A stretch of DNA of 64,000 bases from an uncultured Clostridia bacterium (lineage in GTDB: Bacteria > Bacillota > Clostridia > Christensenellales > Borkfalkiaceae). The position numbers and the translations under genes were made by a program. Of the stretch, positions 8,460 through 17,428 are shown piece after piece. The notes under the pieces are model-generated. The model saw only the letters and a list, made by a program, of their open reading frames with translations. It did not search any database and was not told where the DNA came from. The stretch lies in assembly GCA_934271265.1 (NCBI GenBank), contig CAKQRE010000042.1:67636-131635 (forward strand), written 5' to 3'. Position 1 is the first letter of the stretch, and every line of letters starts with the position of its first letter.

Positions 8460-9818
8460 ATGTATTTTCCGAAAAGCAGATTTCTGATCGTTGGCGTTTC
8501 GAAAAGCGGGAAAGGCGCGTGCAGGTTGCTTCTTTCCCGCGGGGCGGAATGTTACGTGTACGACGACGGTGAGAGCGACGCCGTGATAGCCGCCGAAGAG
8601 GAACTCGTTTCCCTCGGGGCGAAAGCGGTAGGGAAAAGCGAGATAGACGGGGTGTTGCCTTTGTGCGACGTCGTGGTGTTAAGCCCCGGGGTGCCGATCG
8701 ATCACGAGATCCCAGTCCGGGCAAAGCGTGCGGGCAAGCGGGTGATCGGCGAGCTGGAGCTTGCCTCTTCGCTCTGCGTGAATCCGATCGTCGCCGTTAC
8801 GGGAACGAACGGCAAAACGACGATCTGCACGATGCTCGGCTGCGTTCTGAAAGCGGGCGGACTTTCGCCCGTGCCTTGCGGGAATATCGGAACCCCTTTT
8901 TCGTGCGTACTCGATTCCTTGGCGAAAAAGGACGTCGTTGTGGCGGAAGTGTCCAGTTTTCAGCTTGAAACGACGGCGCGTTTCGCTCCGCATATCGCCG
9001 TGATCGCGAACATCACGCCCGATCATCTGTCCCGCCATTACAACATGGAAAATTACGTATTCGTGAAAAGCAAGATCCTTTCGAACCTGAAAGAGAGCGA
9101 GTATGCCGTTCTCAATTACGACGACGCCGTCGTGCGGAAACTCGGCGAGAAAACGGAAGGAAAGGTAATTGCGTTTTCCGTGAAGGACGAGGTGAACGGC
9201 TGTTACCTGTCGGCAGGGAAGATTTATTTCAAGGGAAAATTCGTCGCGGAGGAAAGCGATCTGCCCCTTCGCGGAGAACACGATATCGAGAACGCGCTCG
9301 CGGCGATCTGCGTAGGGGAGATCCTCGGGATCGGCGGCGACGCGATCGTCGCCGGTCTGAAAGCGTTCAAAGGAGTTCGCCACAGGATCGAATACGTCGG
9401 AACGTTCGGCGGTACGGATTTTTTCAACGATTCGAAAGCGACCAATCCGGACGCGACCGTGAAAGCGATCGAAACGATGAAAAAGCCCTGCGTGCTGATC
9501 CTCGGCGGAAAAAACAAAGGACTGTCTTTCTCGGAGGTTTTTTCGGCGATCCCCGGAAGTACGGTAAAACACGTGATTGCGACGGGCGAAAGCCGTTACG
9601 CTATCTTCGAAGAGGCAAAAAGGAAAAATTACGACGAGATCTCCGTCGTGAAAGATTTCCGCGCGGCGACGGAACTTGCCTGTCTTCTTGCGGGGAAGGG
9701 CGACTGCGTGCTTTTAAGTCCGGCGTGTTCGAGCTTCGATTGCTTTTCCGATTACGAGGAAAGAGGAGACAGATTCACGGAGATCGTGAAGGGATTTTTC
9801 GCCGATGAGCCGGATTGA
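8460..9818 (+). CDS. murD: UDP-N-acetylmuramoyl-L-alanine--D-glutamate ligase MurD
   Basis: 452 aa from the ATG at 8460. GAGGTGA ends five bases upstream and decides this start over a GTG at 8451 that overlaps it. The N-terminal UDP-binding Rossmann motif is VGVSKSGKGACRLL, the ATP loop is VTGTNGKTTICTMLG, and the metal-binding EVSSFQLE, NITPDHLSRHY and NDSKATNPDATVKA motifs follow, with SPACSSFD near the C-terminus. It adds D-glutamate to UDP-MurNAc-L-Ala. The 3' end overlaps ftsW by 14 bases. Confidence 0.97.
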   Translation: MYFPKSRFLIVGVSKSGKGACRLLLSRGAECYVYDDGESDAVIAAEEELVSLGAKAVGKSEIDGVLPLCDVVVLSPGVPIDHEIPVRAKRAGKRVIGELELASSLCVNPIVAVTGTNGKTTICTMLGCVLKAGGLSPVPCGNIGTPFSCVLDSLAKKDVVVAEVSSFQLETTARFAPHIAVIANITPDHLSRHYNMENYVFVKSKILSNLKESEYAVLNYDDAVVRKLGEKTEGKVIAFSVKDEVNGCYLSAGKIYFKGKFVAEESDLPLRGEHDIENALAAICVGEILGIGGDAIVAGLKAFKGVRHRIEYVGTFGGTDFFNDSKATNPDATVKAIETMKKPCVLILGGKNKGLSFSEVFSAIPGSTVKHVIATGESRYAIFEEAKRKNYDEISVVKDFRAATELACLLAGKGDCVLLSPACSSFDCFSDYEERGDRFTEIVKGFFADEPD

Positions 9819-10944
9819 AAACGCAGGCGGAAACCTTTTCGTCAGGGGAGGAAAGGGGAAAAGGGAAAGGGGAGACCTTCTCCTTCTCGCGGCGGTCACG
9901 GGGTTGTCCCTTTTCGGGCTTGTCGCGGTGTATTCGGCAAGCAATTATTCGGCAAACGTCACTTACGGCGACCCCTTTTTCGTGGCGAAAAAACATCTTG
10001 TCGGACTGCTCGTCGGATATGCGGCGATGATCTTCGGCTGTTGTTTCGATTACGAACGATATGAAAAGACGGGGATTTTCGCCCTTGCCGGGGCGGTCGT
10101 TCTTCTTCTGCTCGTATTTACTCCTCTCGGGTACGAAAATTACGGCGCGAAGAGGTGGATCTCCCTCGGAGGGATCACCGTTCAGCCCTCCGAACTCGCC
10201 AAGATCGCTTTCATTCTTTTTGCGGCGGGGTATCTCTCGAAAAAACCGGAAAGAGCGGAGTCGTTCCGCGGCGTTTTGCCCGTTCTTCTTGCCGGGGGCG
10301 GATGCTGCCTTCTCGTTCTCGCCGAACCGAATATGTCCGTAGCCGTCTGCTTCGCGATCCTTACCGCCGCGCTTCTCTTTATCGGCGGTATGAAATTCAG
10401 ACATTTCGCGGTCGTGGCGTTGCCGGCGATCCTTGCGATCCCTCTTCTGATCGCGGCGGAGCCTTATCGGCTTCGTCGGCTTTCCGCGTTTCTCGATCCG
10501 TGGGCTTCGCCGAAAGGGGAAGGGTATCAGTTGCTGCAATCTCTTTACGCGCTCGGATCGGGCGGGTGGTTCGGCGTGGGGGCTTTCCGCTCCCGTCAGA
10601 AATTCCGGTTTCTTCCCTTTTCGGAAAGCGATTTCATCCTTGCGGTGATCGGCGAGGAATACGGATTTTTCGGGCTCGTGGTTCTGTTTGCTCTGATGGC
10701 GTTTATCGTGATCCGCGGGCTTTCGGTCGCGGCGAGAGCGGAAACGTTATTCGGGTATTTTCTCGCGGGCGGGATCTCCTGCATTTATGCGATCCAGACC
10801 CTTGTCAATATTCTCGTCGTAACGGGAAGCATTCCCCCGACGGGGCTTCCCCTTCCTCTCGTATCCGCAGGAAACACGTCGCTGATCGTCTTTCTCTTCT
10901 CGTTCGGCGTTCTCTACAACGTGTCGAGACGAAGACGGGATTGA
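9805..10944 (+). CDS. ftsW: Peptidoglycan glycosyltransferase FtsW
   Basis: 379-aa SEDS-family protein with about 10 membrane helices. Signatures include YSASNYSA in helix 1, GAKRWISLGGITVQPSELAK, the SESDFILAVIGEEYGFFG loop containing the catalytic Asp of SEDS polymerases, and TGLPLPLVSAGNTS near the C-terminus. It polymerises septal glycan from lipid II with FtsI. FtsW, not RodA or SpoVE, is inferred from the dcw position. It overlaps murD by 14 bases. Confidence 0.95.
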   Translation: MSRIENAGGNLFVRGGKGKRERGDLLLLAAVTGLSLFGLVAVYSASNYSANVTYGDPFFVAKKHLVGLLVGYAAMIFGCCFDYERYEKTGIFALAGAVVLLLLVFTPLGYENYGAKRWISLGGITVQPSELAKIAFILFAAGYLSKKPERAESFRGVLPVLLAGGGCCLLVLAEPNMSVAVCFAILTAALLFIGGMKFRHFAVVALPAILAIPLLIAAEPYRLRRLSAFLDPWASPKGEGYQLLQSLYALGSGGWFGVGAFRSRQKFRFLPFSESDFILAVIGEEYGFFGLVVLFALMAFIVIRGLSVAARAETLFGYFLAGGISCIYAIQTLVNILVVTGSIPPTGLPLPLVSAGNTSLIVFLFSFGVLYNVSRRRRD

Positions 10945-11066
10945 GAACGGAAATCTTTTTCCGAACGATTCCCCGCGTTCCGTCATAAAATACAGTGTAT
11001 GCCCGCATGCCCGGGCGAACGGGAAATTCCGTTCGGCGCGCCGCGGCGGGGCGAAGGAAACGCTGT

Positions 11067-12329
11067 ATGGAAAAACTGATCGTCCGGGGAAGAAAAAAAT
11101 TATACGGAAAAATCGAAATAGCCGCCGCGAAAAACTCCGTACTGCCGTTGATGGCAGCCTGCGTTTTAAGAGGCGGAAAAACCGTCATAGAAAACTGTCC
11201 GAGAATATGCGACGTGATCGTAATGGGAAGGATCCTTCGGTCGCTCGGCGCAACAGTCTCGTTCGGGGAAAATTCGCTCGTCGTAAATGCGGACGGCGTT
11301 TGCCGCTACGATCTGCCTTGCGATCTCACGCGAAAGATCCGCGCTTCCGTCTTTCTTGCGGGCGCGCTCGTCGGACGGTTCGGAAGGGCTTCCGTCTGCC
11401 GTCCGGGCGGGTGCGATATCGGCAAAAGACCGATCGATATTCATCTTTCCGCCATGAGGGAACTCGGCGTTAAGGTCACGGAAGAGGAAGACTATCTTTT
11501 CCGCGACGTCACGGGGAGGGGCGGGGAAACGATCCTTTCTTTTCCGAGCGTCGGGGCAACGGAAAATCTCGTGTTGCTTTCCGCCGCGAGAAAGGGGAGA
11601 ACGGTGATCCGTAACGCCGCAAGGGAACCGGAGATCGTCGACCTCGCGCGGTATCTGAACGCCGCCGGCGCAAAGATCTTCGGGGCGGGCACGGAGACGA
11701 TCACGATCGAGGGAACGGGAAAACTTTACGGCGGGGAAATGCGCTTTCGCCCTCTTTACGATCGTGCCGAAGCGGGAACTTTTCTCCTTGCGGGGGTCGC
11801 CTGCGGGGGCGAACTCTCTTTTTCGAAGGGTTCGCTCGCAAATCTGGACGAGGTTTTTAAAATTATCGGGCAGAACGCTTGCAAAACGGACGCGAAAAAT
11901 GATAAAATAGAAAGGGTGATCTTTCGCGAGGATCCGATCGGGTTCGGAAAGATCGTAACGGCGCCTTATCCGGGCGTTCCGACCGACCTGCAACCGCAAC
12001 TCGCGGCGGCGTCCTGTTATTGCCGCGGCGAAACGGAGCTGACCGATCTCGTTTTTCCCGATCGGTTCGGTTATGCGGAAGAGCTTAAGAAAATACACGG
12101 CGGGATCCGCCTTGCGGGAAACACCCTTACCGTTTCCGGCGGAGGAGAACATACCGGCGCGAAGATGACCGCGCGGGATCTCCGGGGCGGCGCCGCACTC
12201 GCGATCGCCGCGCTTGCCGCGGAAGGAGAGTCGGAGATCGCGGGGGCGGAACACATCGACCGCGGATACGAACGATTTGAAAATAAACTGCGCTTGCTCG
12301 GCGCCGACGTTTTCCGGAAAGGAGAATGA
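11067..12329 (+). CDS. murA: UDP-N-acetylglucosamine 1-carboxyvinyltransferase MurA
   Basis: 420 aa from the ATG at 11067 (MEKLIVRGRKKLYG), preceded by AAGGAAA. An upstream in-frame start at 10995 would add an Arg-rich, non-conserved tail. The active-site loop PGGCDIGKRPIDIH carries Cys116, the phosphoenolpyruvate-binding residue and fosfomycin target. PTDLQPQLAA and the C-terminal HIDRGYERFENKLRLLGA are family motifs. It catalyses the first committed step of peptidoglycan synthesis. Its place between ftsW and ftsQ, where murG/murC/murB are usual, is atypical. Confidence 0.96.
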   Translation: MEKLIVRGRKKLYGKIEIAAAKNSVLPLMAACVLRGGKTVIENCPRICDVIVMGRILRSLGATVSFGENSLVVNADGVCRYDLPCDLTRKIRASVFLAGALVGRFGRASVCRPGGCDIGKRPIDIHLSAMRELGVKVTEEEDYLFRDVTGRGGETILSFPSVGATENLVLLSAARKGRTVIRNAAREPEIVDLARYLNAAGAKIFGAGTETITIEGTGKLYGGEMRFRPLYDRAEAGTFLLAGVACGGELSFSKGSLANLDEVFKIIGQNACKTDAKNDKIERVIFREDPIGFGKIVTAPYPGVPTDLQPQLAAASCYCRGETELTDLVFPDRFGYAEELKKIHGGIRLAGNTLTVSGGGEHTGAKMTARDLRGGAALAIAALAAEGESEIAGAEHIDRGYERFENKLRLLGADVFRKGE

Positions 12330-12365
12330 GGCGGACGGGACAACGCCGCGCCTTGGAGTTTTACG

Positions 12366-13202
12366 ATGAGATACAGAAGATGGATCGTTTTAAGTACGAT
12401 CGTCATTTACGTTTTAACGCTCGCGCTTGCCGTTATGTGGCTTTTGAAAGTGCGAGAAGTCGACGTCCGCGTGACGGAGACTTCTTCGGGAAGCACTGTT
12501 TATGCGGAATGCAACGAAAAACTGGAAAAAATGCTGCTCGGCAAAAAGCTTTTTTCCGTCTCGGCGGACGAGATCGTAACGGAACTCGAAAAAGATCCTT
12601 ACGTTACGGTAAAAAGAGTGAAGCGTCGTTTCCCGGACGCCGTAGAGGTGGAGATCGAGGAGCGCGCCGAATGCTTCGCCGTGAAAAACGAAGAACTCTA
12701 TTACATACTCGACCGCGATTACAATCTTCTGGATAAGAGAACGACGCTTGAAAAAGAGGGCGGAGCGGGGAAGATCCTGCCCGTGGAAGTGAAAAACGTG
12801 AAACTCGGCTTTGCCGCCTTCCGCGTCGGAAAGCCGATCACCTATGACGAAACGGGAATGTTCGGCTATGCCGTGCGCCTTTTCCGTTCTCTCGACGATC
12901 TGAACTTTCTGAAATCCATTACCGTGTACGGTTCGGGCGGAGAAAAGGAAGAAAGAATTTACCTCAATACCGAAACGGGCGTAAGCCTTGAATTCCGGTT
13001 CGCCGTTCCCCGCGGGCTTTCTTCTTCGTCGAAGGGGGAGATCGCTGCGGCGAGAAATACGCTTTGCGATAAGATCGGGGAAGTGAAAGCCGCTTACGAC
13101 GCTTTTACCGAAAAACAGAAGTCGGAAGGATATTACCTCGTGTATATGACGGACGACGCTTTTTCCGTCCGTACGGAATACACCGTGCGAGCGGAGTCGT
13201 GA
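12366..13202 (+). CDS. ftsQ: Cell division protein FtsQ/DivIB
   Basis: 278 aa. A basic N-terminus and one membrane helix (residues 7-26) are followed by a POTRA-type domain (GKKLFSVSADEIVTELEKDP, then VKRRFPDAVEVEIEERA), the beta domain, and a variable C-terminus. This is the FtsQ/DivIB layout and usual length. It links FtsL/DivIC to the septal synthase on the outer face of the membrane. Last gene before a gap holding a REP-like hairpin and a new promoter. Confidence 0.9.
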   Translation: MRYRRWIVLSTIVIYVLTLALAVMWLLKVREVDVRVTETSSGSTVYAECNEKLEKMLLGKKLFSVSADEIVTELEKDPYVTVKRVKRRFPDAVEVEIEERAECFAVKNEELYYILDRDYNLLDKRTTLEKEGGAGKILPVEVKNVKLGFAAFRVGKPITYDETGMFGYAVRLFRSLDDLNFLKSITVYGSGGEKEERIYLNTETGVSLEFRFAVPRGLSSSSKGEIAAARNTLCDKIGEVKAAYDAFTEKQKSEGYYLVYMTDDAFSVRTEYTVRAES

Positions 13203-13241
13203 ATAACGGTTTTCTTTTAAAAACACAATCGTCTTCGGCAG

Positions 13242-13277
13242 ATGCCGGACAAGAGTAATACGAACCTTGCCCGGCAT
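13242..13277. repeat. REP-like intergenic palindrome, copy A
   Basis: 36-base imperfect palindrome with arms ATGCCGGACAAG and CTTGCCCGGCAT around a short AT-rich centre. Near-identical copies are at 19843, 27960 and 48779, all between genes. Here it lies between ftsQ and the ftsA promoter. Confidence 0.75.
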
Positions 13278-13354
13278 GAAGCGCCCGCGCGGTCTTTTTT
13301 CACCGTGCGAGCGTTTTTTTTGCGATTCTTTCATGAAAAGAGATTGCGAAAACA

Positions 13355-13383
13355 TTGACAAACGAGGCATAATATAATATAAT
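13355..13383 (+). promoter_or_regulatory. SigA promoter for ftsA-ftsZ
   Basis: TTGACA at 13355-13360, 17-base spacer, TATAAT at 13378-13383, both perfect consensus. It gives ftsAZ an independent, strong promoter, about 140 bases before the likely ftsA start. Confidence 0.85.
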
Positions 13384-13520
13384 ATTTATGATTCTTTCCC
13401 TATATTATATTGTCGCGAGACAGGGGAAGGAGCGCGGCGGGGAAACGCCCGCTTGCGGAAACCTGCGTTTCGGGGAAAGTTCTCCTACGCGGAGCGAAAG
13501 AAAAACACGGCGGTCGGCTT

Positions 13521-14669
13521 ATGGTTCAAAGCGGCGTCGCGGTTTTAGACGTCGGTTCTTCAAAAATTACGGCGATCTTCGGAGACAGGGGCGTGAACGG
13601 CACGTTTGCCGTGAAAGCTTATGCCGAAGTGCCTTATAACGGTTTTGCCGAAGGTCGTTTTTTCGACGAAGAGGAAACGGAAAAAGCCGTTTCGCAAGCC
13701 GTATCGGAAATTGCGGACAACGTGCGTTGTCCCGTAACCGAGGTGTGCGTCGGCGTGCCCGGTGCGTTTGTCCGTCTGGAGAACAGAAAGTATAAGATCG
13801 CGCTTAAGAAAAAGAGAAAAATTAAAAACGGGGATATCACCGATCTGTTCGACGCGGGTCGCAGGCTCGTGGAGATTGCCGGATACGAAGTCATTTCCGA
13901 ATCGGCGATCTATTTCGCGCTGGACGACAACAGGAAAGTATTCGATCCGATCGGAAACGTATCCGACGCGCTCGGCGGCAATCTCACGTATTTCCTTGCG
14001 GAAAACTATTTCGTCGTTACGATGAAAAAGGCATTGTCGCAGGCAGGCGTGACGAAGACGGATTTCGTGTTCGACGGTTTTGCCGAGGGGACGTTTCTCC
14101 TTGCGAAAGAACAGAGAGAGACTCCCGTTCTTCTTGTCGATTCGGGATATATCGCCACGACTTCGTCCATTCTTCTCGGAGACGGCGTAGTTGCGAAAGA
14201 TTCTTTCGATTTCGGCGGAGGGTACGTCACGGCGGCGCTTCTGGAAAAATATTCTCTTTCTCTCGATTCGGCGGAAAAACTGAAAAGAACGATCAATCTC
14301 GGATTTTCCGATCCGGGAGAGAGCGTATACCGCGTCGATACCGAAGAGGGGCTGCGCGAGTTTCCCGTCAGGGACGTAAACGAGATCGCGGTGGAGTGTC
14401 TGGACGTGCTTGCCGGCAATATCGACACGCTGCTCGAAGAAAATATTTTAAGAACGCGTTCTCCCGTGCGCGTTTATCTCACGGGGGGCGGCGTATCCTG
14501 CATGCGCGGAGCAAAAGAGCACATTGCGGGCAGGATCGGGCTGGCGGTCGAAATTCTGAAACCGCCCGTTCCCCATTACAACAAACCTTACGAATCTTCA
14601 AAACTCGGCATTCTCGATTACGCGCTGAGAAAAAAAGAAGAAAAAAAGAAAAAGTTTCTGTTTTTCTGA
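13521..14669 (+). CDS. ftsA: Cell division protein FtsA
   Basis: 382 aa from the ATG at 13521. The actin-fold phosphate-1 motif VLDVGSSKITAI starts right after it, as expected, while an upstream in-frame start at 13410 would add about 37 basic residues unlike the family. The ATPase domain, 1C insert (VGVPGAFVRLENR) and YLTGGGVSCMRGAKE phosphate-2 region are visible. The C-terminus KKEEKKKKFLFF is a very basic amphipathic or aromatic tail suited to membrane binding. FtsA anchors FtsZ to the membrane. The ribosome site before 13521 is weak. Confidence 0.93.
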   Translation: MVQSGVAVLDVGSSKITAIFGDRGVNGTFAVKAYAEVPYNGFAEGRFFDEEETEKAVSQAVSEIADNVRCPVTEVCVGVPGAFVRLENRKYKIALKKKRKIKNGDITDLFDAGRRLVEIAGYEVISESAIYFALDDNRKVFDPIGNVSDALGGNLTYFLAENYFVVTMKKALSQAGVTKTDFVFDGFAEGTFLLAKEQRETPVLLVDSGYIATTSSILLGDGVVAKDSFDFGGGYVTAALLEKYSLSLDSAEKLKRTINLGFSDPGESVYRVDTEEGLREFPVRDVNEIAVECLDVLAGNIDTLLEENILRTRSPVRVYLTGGGVSCMRGAKEHIAGRIGLAVEILKPPVPHYNKPYESSKLGILDYALRKKEEKKKKFLFF

Positions 14670-14762
14670 CGGCGGAACGCGTTTCCGTCTGTCGGAGCGA
14701 TTATATTTATTCATGCCGGAAGAGGGAACGGTTCCCGCCGGCGTATACGGAGGAAATTCATT

Positions 14763-16271
14763 ATGACCGAAGAAGAAATGAACCAGGGGCTCAATATATG
14801 CAAAATTAAAGTCATCGGCGTGGGCGGCGCGGGAAGCAACGCCGTGAACCGCATGATCGAACTCGATATCAAAAGCGCGCAGTTCGCCTGCGTCAATACC
14901 GATCAGCAGGCGTTGATGCTTTCGAGGGTCGCGCCGGAAAACAGACTTTCCATCGGTAAAAATCTTACGAAAGGTCTCGGCGCCGGATCCGATCCCGAAG
15001 TGGGCGAAAAAGCGGCGGAAGAATCGAAAGACGAAATCGAGAAACTCGTGGAAGGGGTCGATCTCCTTTTCATCGCCGCCGGTATGGGGGGCGGCACGGG
15101 CACGGGCGCTGCGCCCGTCATCGCGAAAACGGCGAAAGAAAAAGGGTGCGTAACGGTAGCCGTCGTGACGAAACCCTTCGCGTTTGAAGGAAAGAAGAGA
15201 GAAGAAAACGCAAAAAAAGGGATCGCGAATTTAAGCAAATACGTCGATACGATCGTGATTATCCCCAATGATAAACTTCTGGAAGCTCTTCCCAACGACA
15301 TCAGCATGATCGACGCATTGAAATATGCGGACGATAATCTTCGCCAGGGTATCTGCGGCATTGCGGATCTGATCTCTACCCCCGCGATGATCAATCTCGA
15401 CTTTGCGGACGTTCGCGCGATCATCTCCAATCAGGGGCTCGCGCATATGGGCGTAGGCAGAGCGAAAGGCGAAAACCGCGTCGTGGAAGCGGTGAGACAG
15501 GCTGTCAGCAGCCCTCTTCTCGAAACGACGATCGAAGGAGCGCGCGGCGTGATCATCAACGTGACGGGCGGAAAAGATCTTACCCTCGGGCAGGTATATG
15601 AGGCGGCTCGTCTCGTGCAGGGCGTGGTGGACAGTTCGGCGAATATCATTTTCGGTGCGAACGTCAGCGAAGAATTGCAGGAAGAGATCGAGATCACCGT
15701 CATTGCGACGGGCTTTGTCGGGAAAGAAGCGGGCGGTGGAAAATCGCACGGCGATTCCGGTACGAGGCAGGCTTTCAATAACCTGATGAAAGAGCAGCCG
15801 AAACCGCAGGCGCAAACGTTGAATCGTCCGCAACAGACGGCGGAACCGAACGGCTACTCCAATGCCGCTCAGCAGAACGCGGGGCAACAGTATGCCGCTC
15901 CTCAGGGGTATCCTCAGCAGGGCGAATACCGCCAGTCGCAGGAACAGGCGTTCCGTCAGGCACCTCAAGGGTATCCGCAGCAGAACGAGTATCGTCAGCC
16001 GCAGGAGCAGGCGTTCCGTCAGGCTCCTCAGCAGGATTATGCGAATCGCGGCTATGAACGCCCGGGTCAGCAGTATACGGGGCAACAGGGATATTCTCAG
16101 CAGGGGCAGACCGGTTACGATCCGCAACAGCAGGCTTCCTACCGTCAGAACCCCGCGAGAGAAGAAGCGGAAAATTATCAGAACGGAACTTCTCAGTCGC
16201 AGCAGAACGGCGAACAGCAGAACGGAAAAGAACTGCCTTCTTTCATGAAGAGACTTTTCGGGAAGAAATGA
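14763..16271 (+). CDS. ftsZ: Cell division protein FtsZ with a long Gln-rich linker
   Basis: 502 aa tubulin homologue. The GTP-binding core (about residues 10-320) shows GVGGAGSNAVNRM, the tubulin signature GMGGGTGTGAAP and the T7-loop N-DFADVRAI. The C-terminal tail LPSFMKRLFGKK binds FtsA and other partners. Between them lies a roughly 150-residue disordered linker very rich in Gln, Tyr, Pro and Arg, with a 21-residue tandem repeat. Most FtsZ proteins are 350-400 aa, so the linker is unusually long. GGAGGAAATTC precedes the ATG. pflA starts four bases after the stop. Confidence 0.98.
   Translation: MTEEEMNQGLNICKIKVIGVGGAGSNAVNRMIELDIKSAQFACVNTDQQALMLSRVAPENRLSIGKNLTKGLGAGSDPEVGEKAAEESKDEIEKLVEGVDLLFIAAGMGGGTGTGAAPVIAKTAKEKGCVTVAVVTKPFAFEGKKREENAKKGIANLSKYVDTIVIIPNDKLLEALPNDISMIDALKYADDNLRQGICGIADLISTPAMINLDFADVRAIISNQGLAHMGVGRAKGENRVVEAVRQAVSSPLLETTIEGARGVIINVTGGKDLTLGQVYEAARLVQGVVDSSANIIFGANVSEELQEEIEITVIATGFVGKEAGGGKSHGDSGTRQAFNNLMKEQPKPQAQTLNRPQQTAEPNGYSNAAQQNAGQQYAAPQGYPQQGEYRQSQEQAFRQAPQGYPQQNEYRQPQEQAFRQAPQQDYANRGYERPGQQYTGQQGYSQQGQTGYDPQQQASYRQNPAREEAENYQNGTSQSQQNGEQQNGKELPSFMKRLFGKK
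15900..16025 (+). repeat. 63-bp tandem repeat inside ftsZ
   Basis: Two copies of a 63-base unit, 15900-15962 and 15963-16025, encode two versions of a 21-residue Gln/Tyr/Arg-rich motif in the FtsZ linker (core EQAFRQAPQ). A third, partial copy (CCTCAGCAG) follows. The copies differ mostly at third positions, so the duplication is not recent. Confidence 0.85.
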
Positions 16272-16275
16272 TCTC

Positions 16276-17019
16276 GTGAAGGGCAGGATACATTCTTTCG
16301 AATCTTTCGGTACGGTGGACGGTCCCGGGATACGCTTCGTCGTATTCATGCAGGGGTGCCCCATGCGCTGTCTGTATTGCCATAACCCCGACACGCAGAG
16401 CGTTGCCGGCGGCACGGAGTACGAGGCGAAGGACGTTGCGGAAAGAGTTCTGAAATATCGAAATTATTTCGGCGAAGAAGGGGGCGTGACCGTCAGCGGC
16501 GGCGAACCCCTTCTGCAGATCGGTTTCGTGACCGAGCTTTTCGCCTTGTTGAAGAAAGAGGGGATTTCAACTTGCGTCGATACGTCCGGTATCGTTTTCA
16601 CAAGGGGAGAGCCCTTTCTTTCCTCTCTCGACGACCTTCTGAAAGTCACCGATCTTTTCCTGCTCGATATCAAGCAGATCGACGAAGGAAAACATAAAGT
16701 TCTCACGGGGCAGTCGAATCGCCCGATCCTTGATTTTGCACGTTATCTGAGCGAAAAGGGGGCGAGAGCCTGGCTTCGCTACGTTCTCGTTCCCGGCTAT
16801 ACGGACGACGAAGAAGACGTTTCCGGGCTTTGCGATTTCGTGAAAAATCAGCGGTGTTTCGTGAAAGCGGAAGTTTTACCTTATCACACGATGGGGATCG
16901 TGAAATACAGATCGCTCGGCATTCCGTATCGTCTGGAGGGGGTCGAGCCTCCGTCGAAAGAGAGCGTGAAACAGGTTTCCGACCGGTTGAAAGCCGCCGT
17001 TTCGTCTCACGGAGAATAA
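16276..17019 (+). CDS. pflA: Pyruvate formate-lyase activating enzyme
   Basis: 247-aa radical SAM protein starting with GTG. The [4Fe-4S] motif C-x3-C-x2-C reads CPMRCLYCHNP, and the PflA-type TVSGGEPLLQ follows. Length matches PFL-activase (about 245 aa). It places the glycyl radical on pyruvate formate-lyase; here the radical glycine sits on the separate small subunit at 19483. It begins four bases after ftsZ with no promoter between, so it may be read through from ftsAZ. Confidence 0.95.
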   Translation: MKGRIHSFESFGTVDGPGIRFVVFMQGCPMRCLYCHNPDTQSVAGGTEYEAKDVAERVLKYRNYFGEEGGVTVSGGEPLLQIGFVTELFALLKKEGISTCVDTSGIVFTRGEPFLSSLDDLLKVTDLFLLDIKQIDEGKHKVLTGQSNRPILDFARYLSEKGARAWLRYVLVPGYTDDEEDVSGLCDFVKNQRCFVKAEVLPYHTMGIVKYRSLGIPYRLEGVEPPSKESVKQVSDRLKAAVSSHGE

Positions 17020-17073
17020 AACGTTCCGTGCGTGTGAAAACGGCGATCCCGGCACATACTAAGTAAGGCAATT

Positions 17074-17394
17074 ATGGATAAATTACGTAATGCAAACGGC
17101 ACGGTGATCGTTGCGGGGGGATATTCCTGCGGCGGTTGCGCCGAACTCGGTTCGTCCGTAAAGACGATCGAAAGCGAGTTTCCGGGAACGGAATTTTTCT
17201 ACGTTTCGGCGGAAACGGACGGCGACGTCTTCCGCGAGAAAGGGATCGACAGGATCCCCTGTACGATCGTTCTGATGGGCGGAAACGAGGTCGCTCGTTG
17301 CTACGGGTATCAGCCGCCCGAGATCCTTTCTCTCTGGCTGAAAAACAAAATCGGGCTTTCTGCGAAGACGGATCCCGGCAAAGCGAAAAAATGA
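17074..17394 (+). CDS. Thioredoxin-like protein with CGGC motif
   Basis: 106 aa with a thioredoxin-like fold. A beta strand runs into YSCGGCAEL (Cys19 and Cys22), and a cis-Pro-like IPCTIVLMGG stretch appears near residue 69. The pattern matches thioredoxin-family redox proteins, though CGGC replaces CGPC. A Cys follows the predicted cis-proline. It lies between pflA and pflB on the same strand with short gaps, so a role near the oxygen-sensitive enzyme is possible but inferred only from position. Confidence 0.65.
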   Translation: MDKLRNANGTVIVAGGYSCGGCAELGSSVKTIESEFPGTEFFYVSAETDGDVFREKGIDRIPCTIVLMGGNEVARCYGYQPPEILSLWLKNKIGLSAKTDPGKAKK

Positions 17395-17428
17395 CGGGGA
17401 AGAAGTTTTCCCGTAAAGAGGTACTATC

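Noticed and set aside
5629..8724. 1031-codon open frame on the minus strand opposite ftsI, murE, mraY and murD
   Set aside because: It is the mirror of strongly biased codon use in four well-recognised genes. It is Arg- and Pro-rich, has no recognisable domain or ribosome site, and spans several genes.
11166..12254. 362-codon minus-strand frame opposite murA
   Set aside because: Antisense shadow with Arg/Phe-rich text and no motif.
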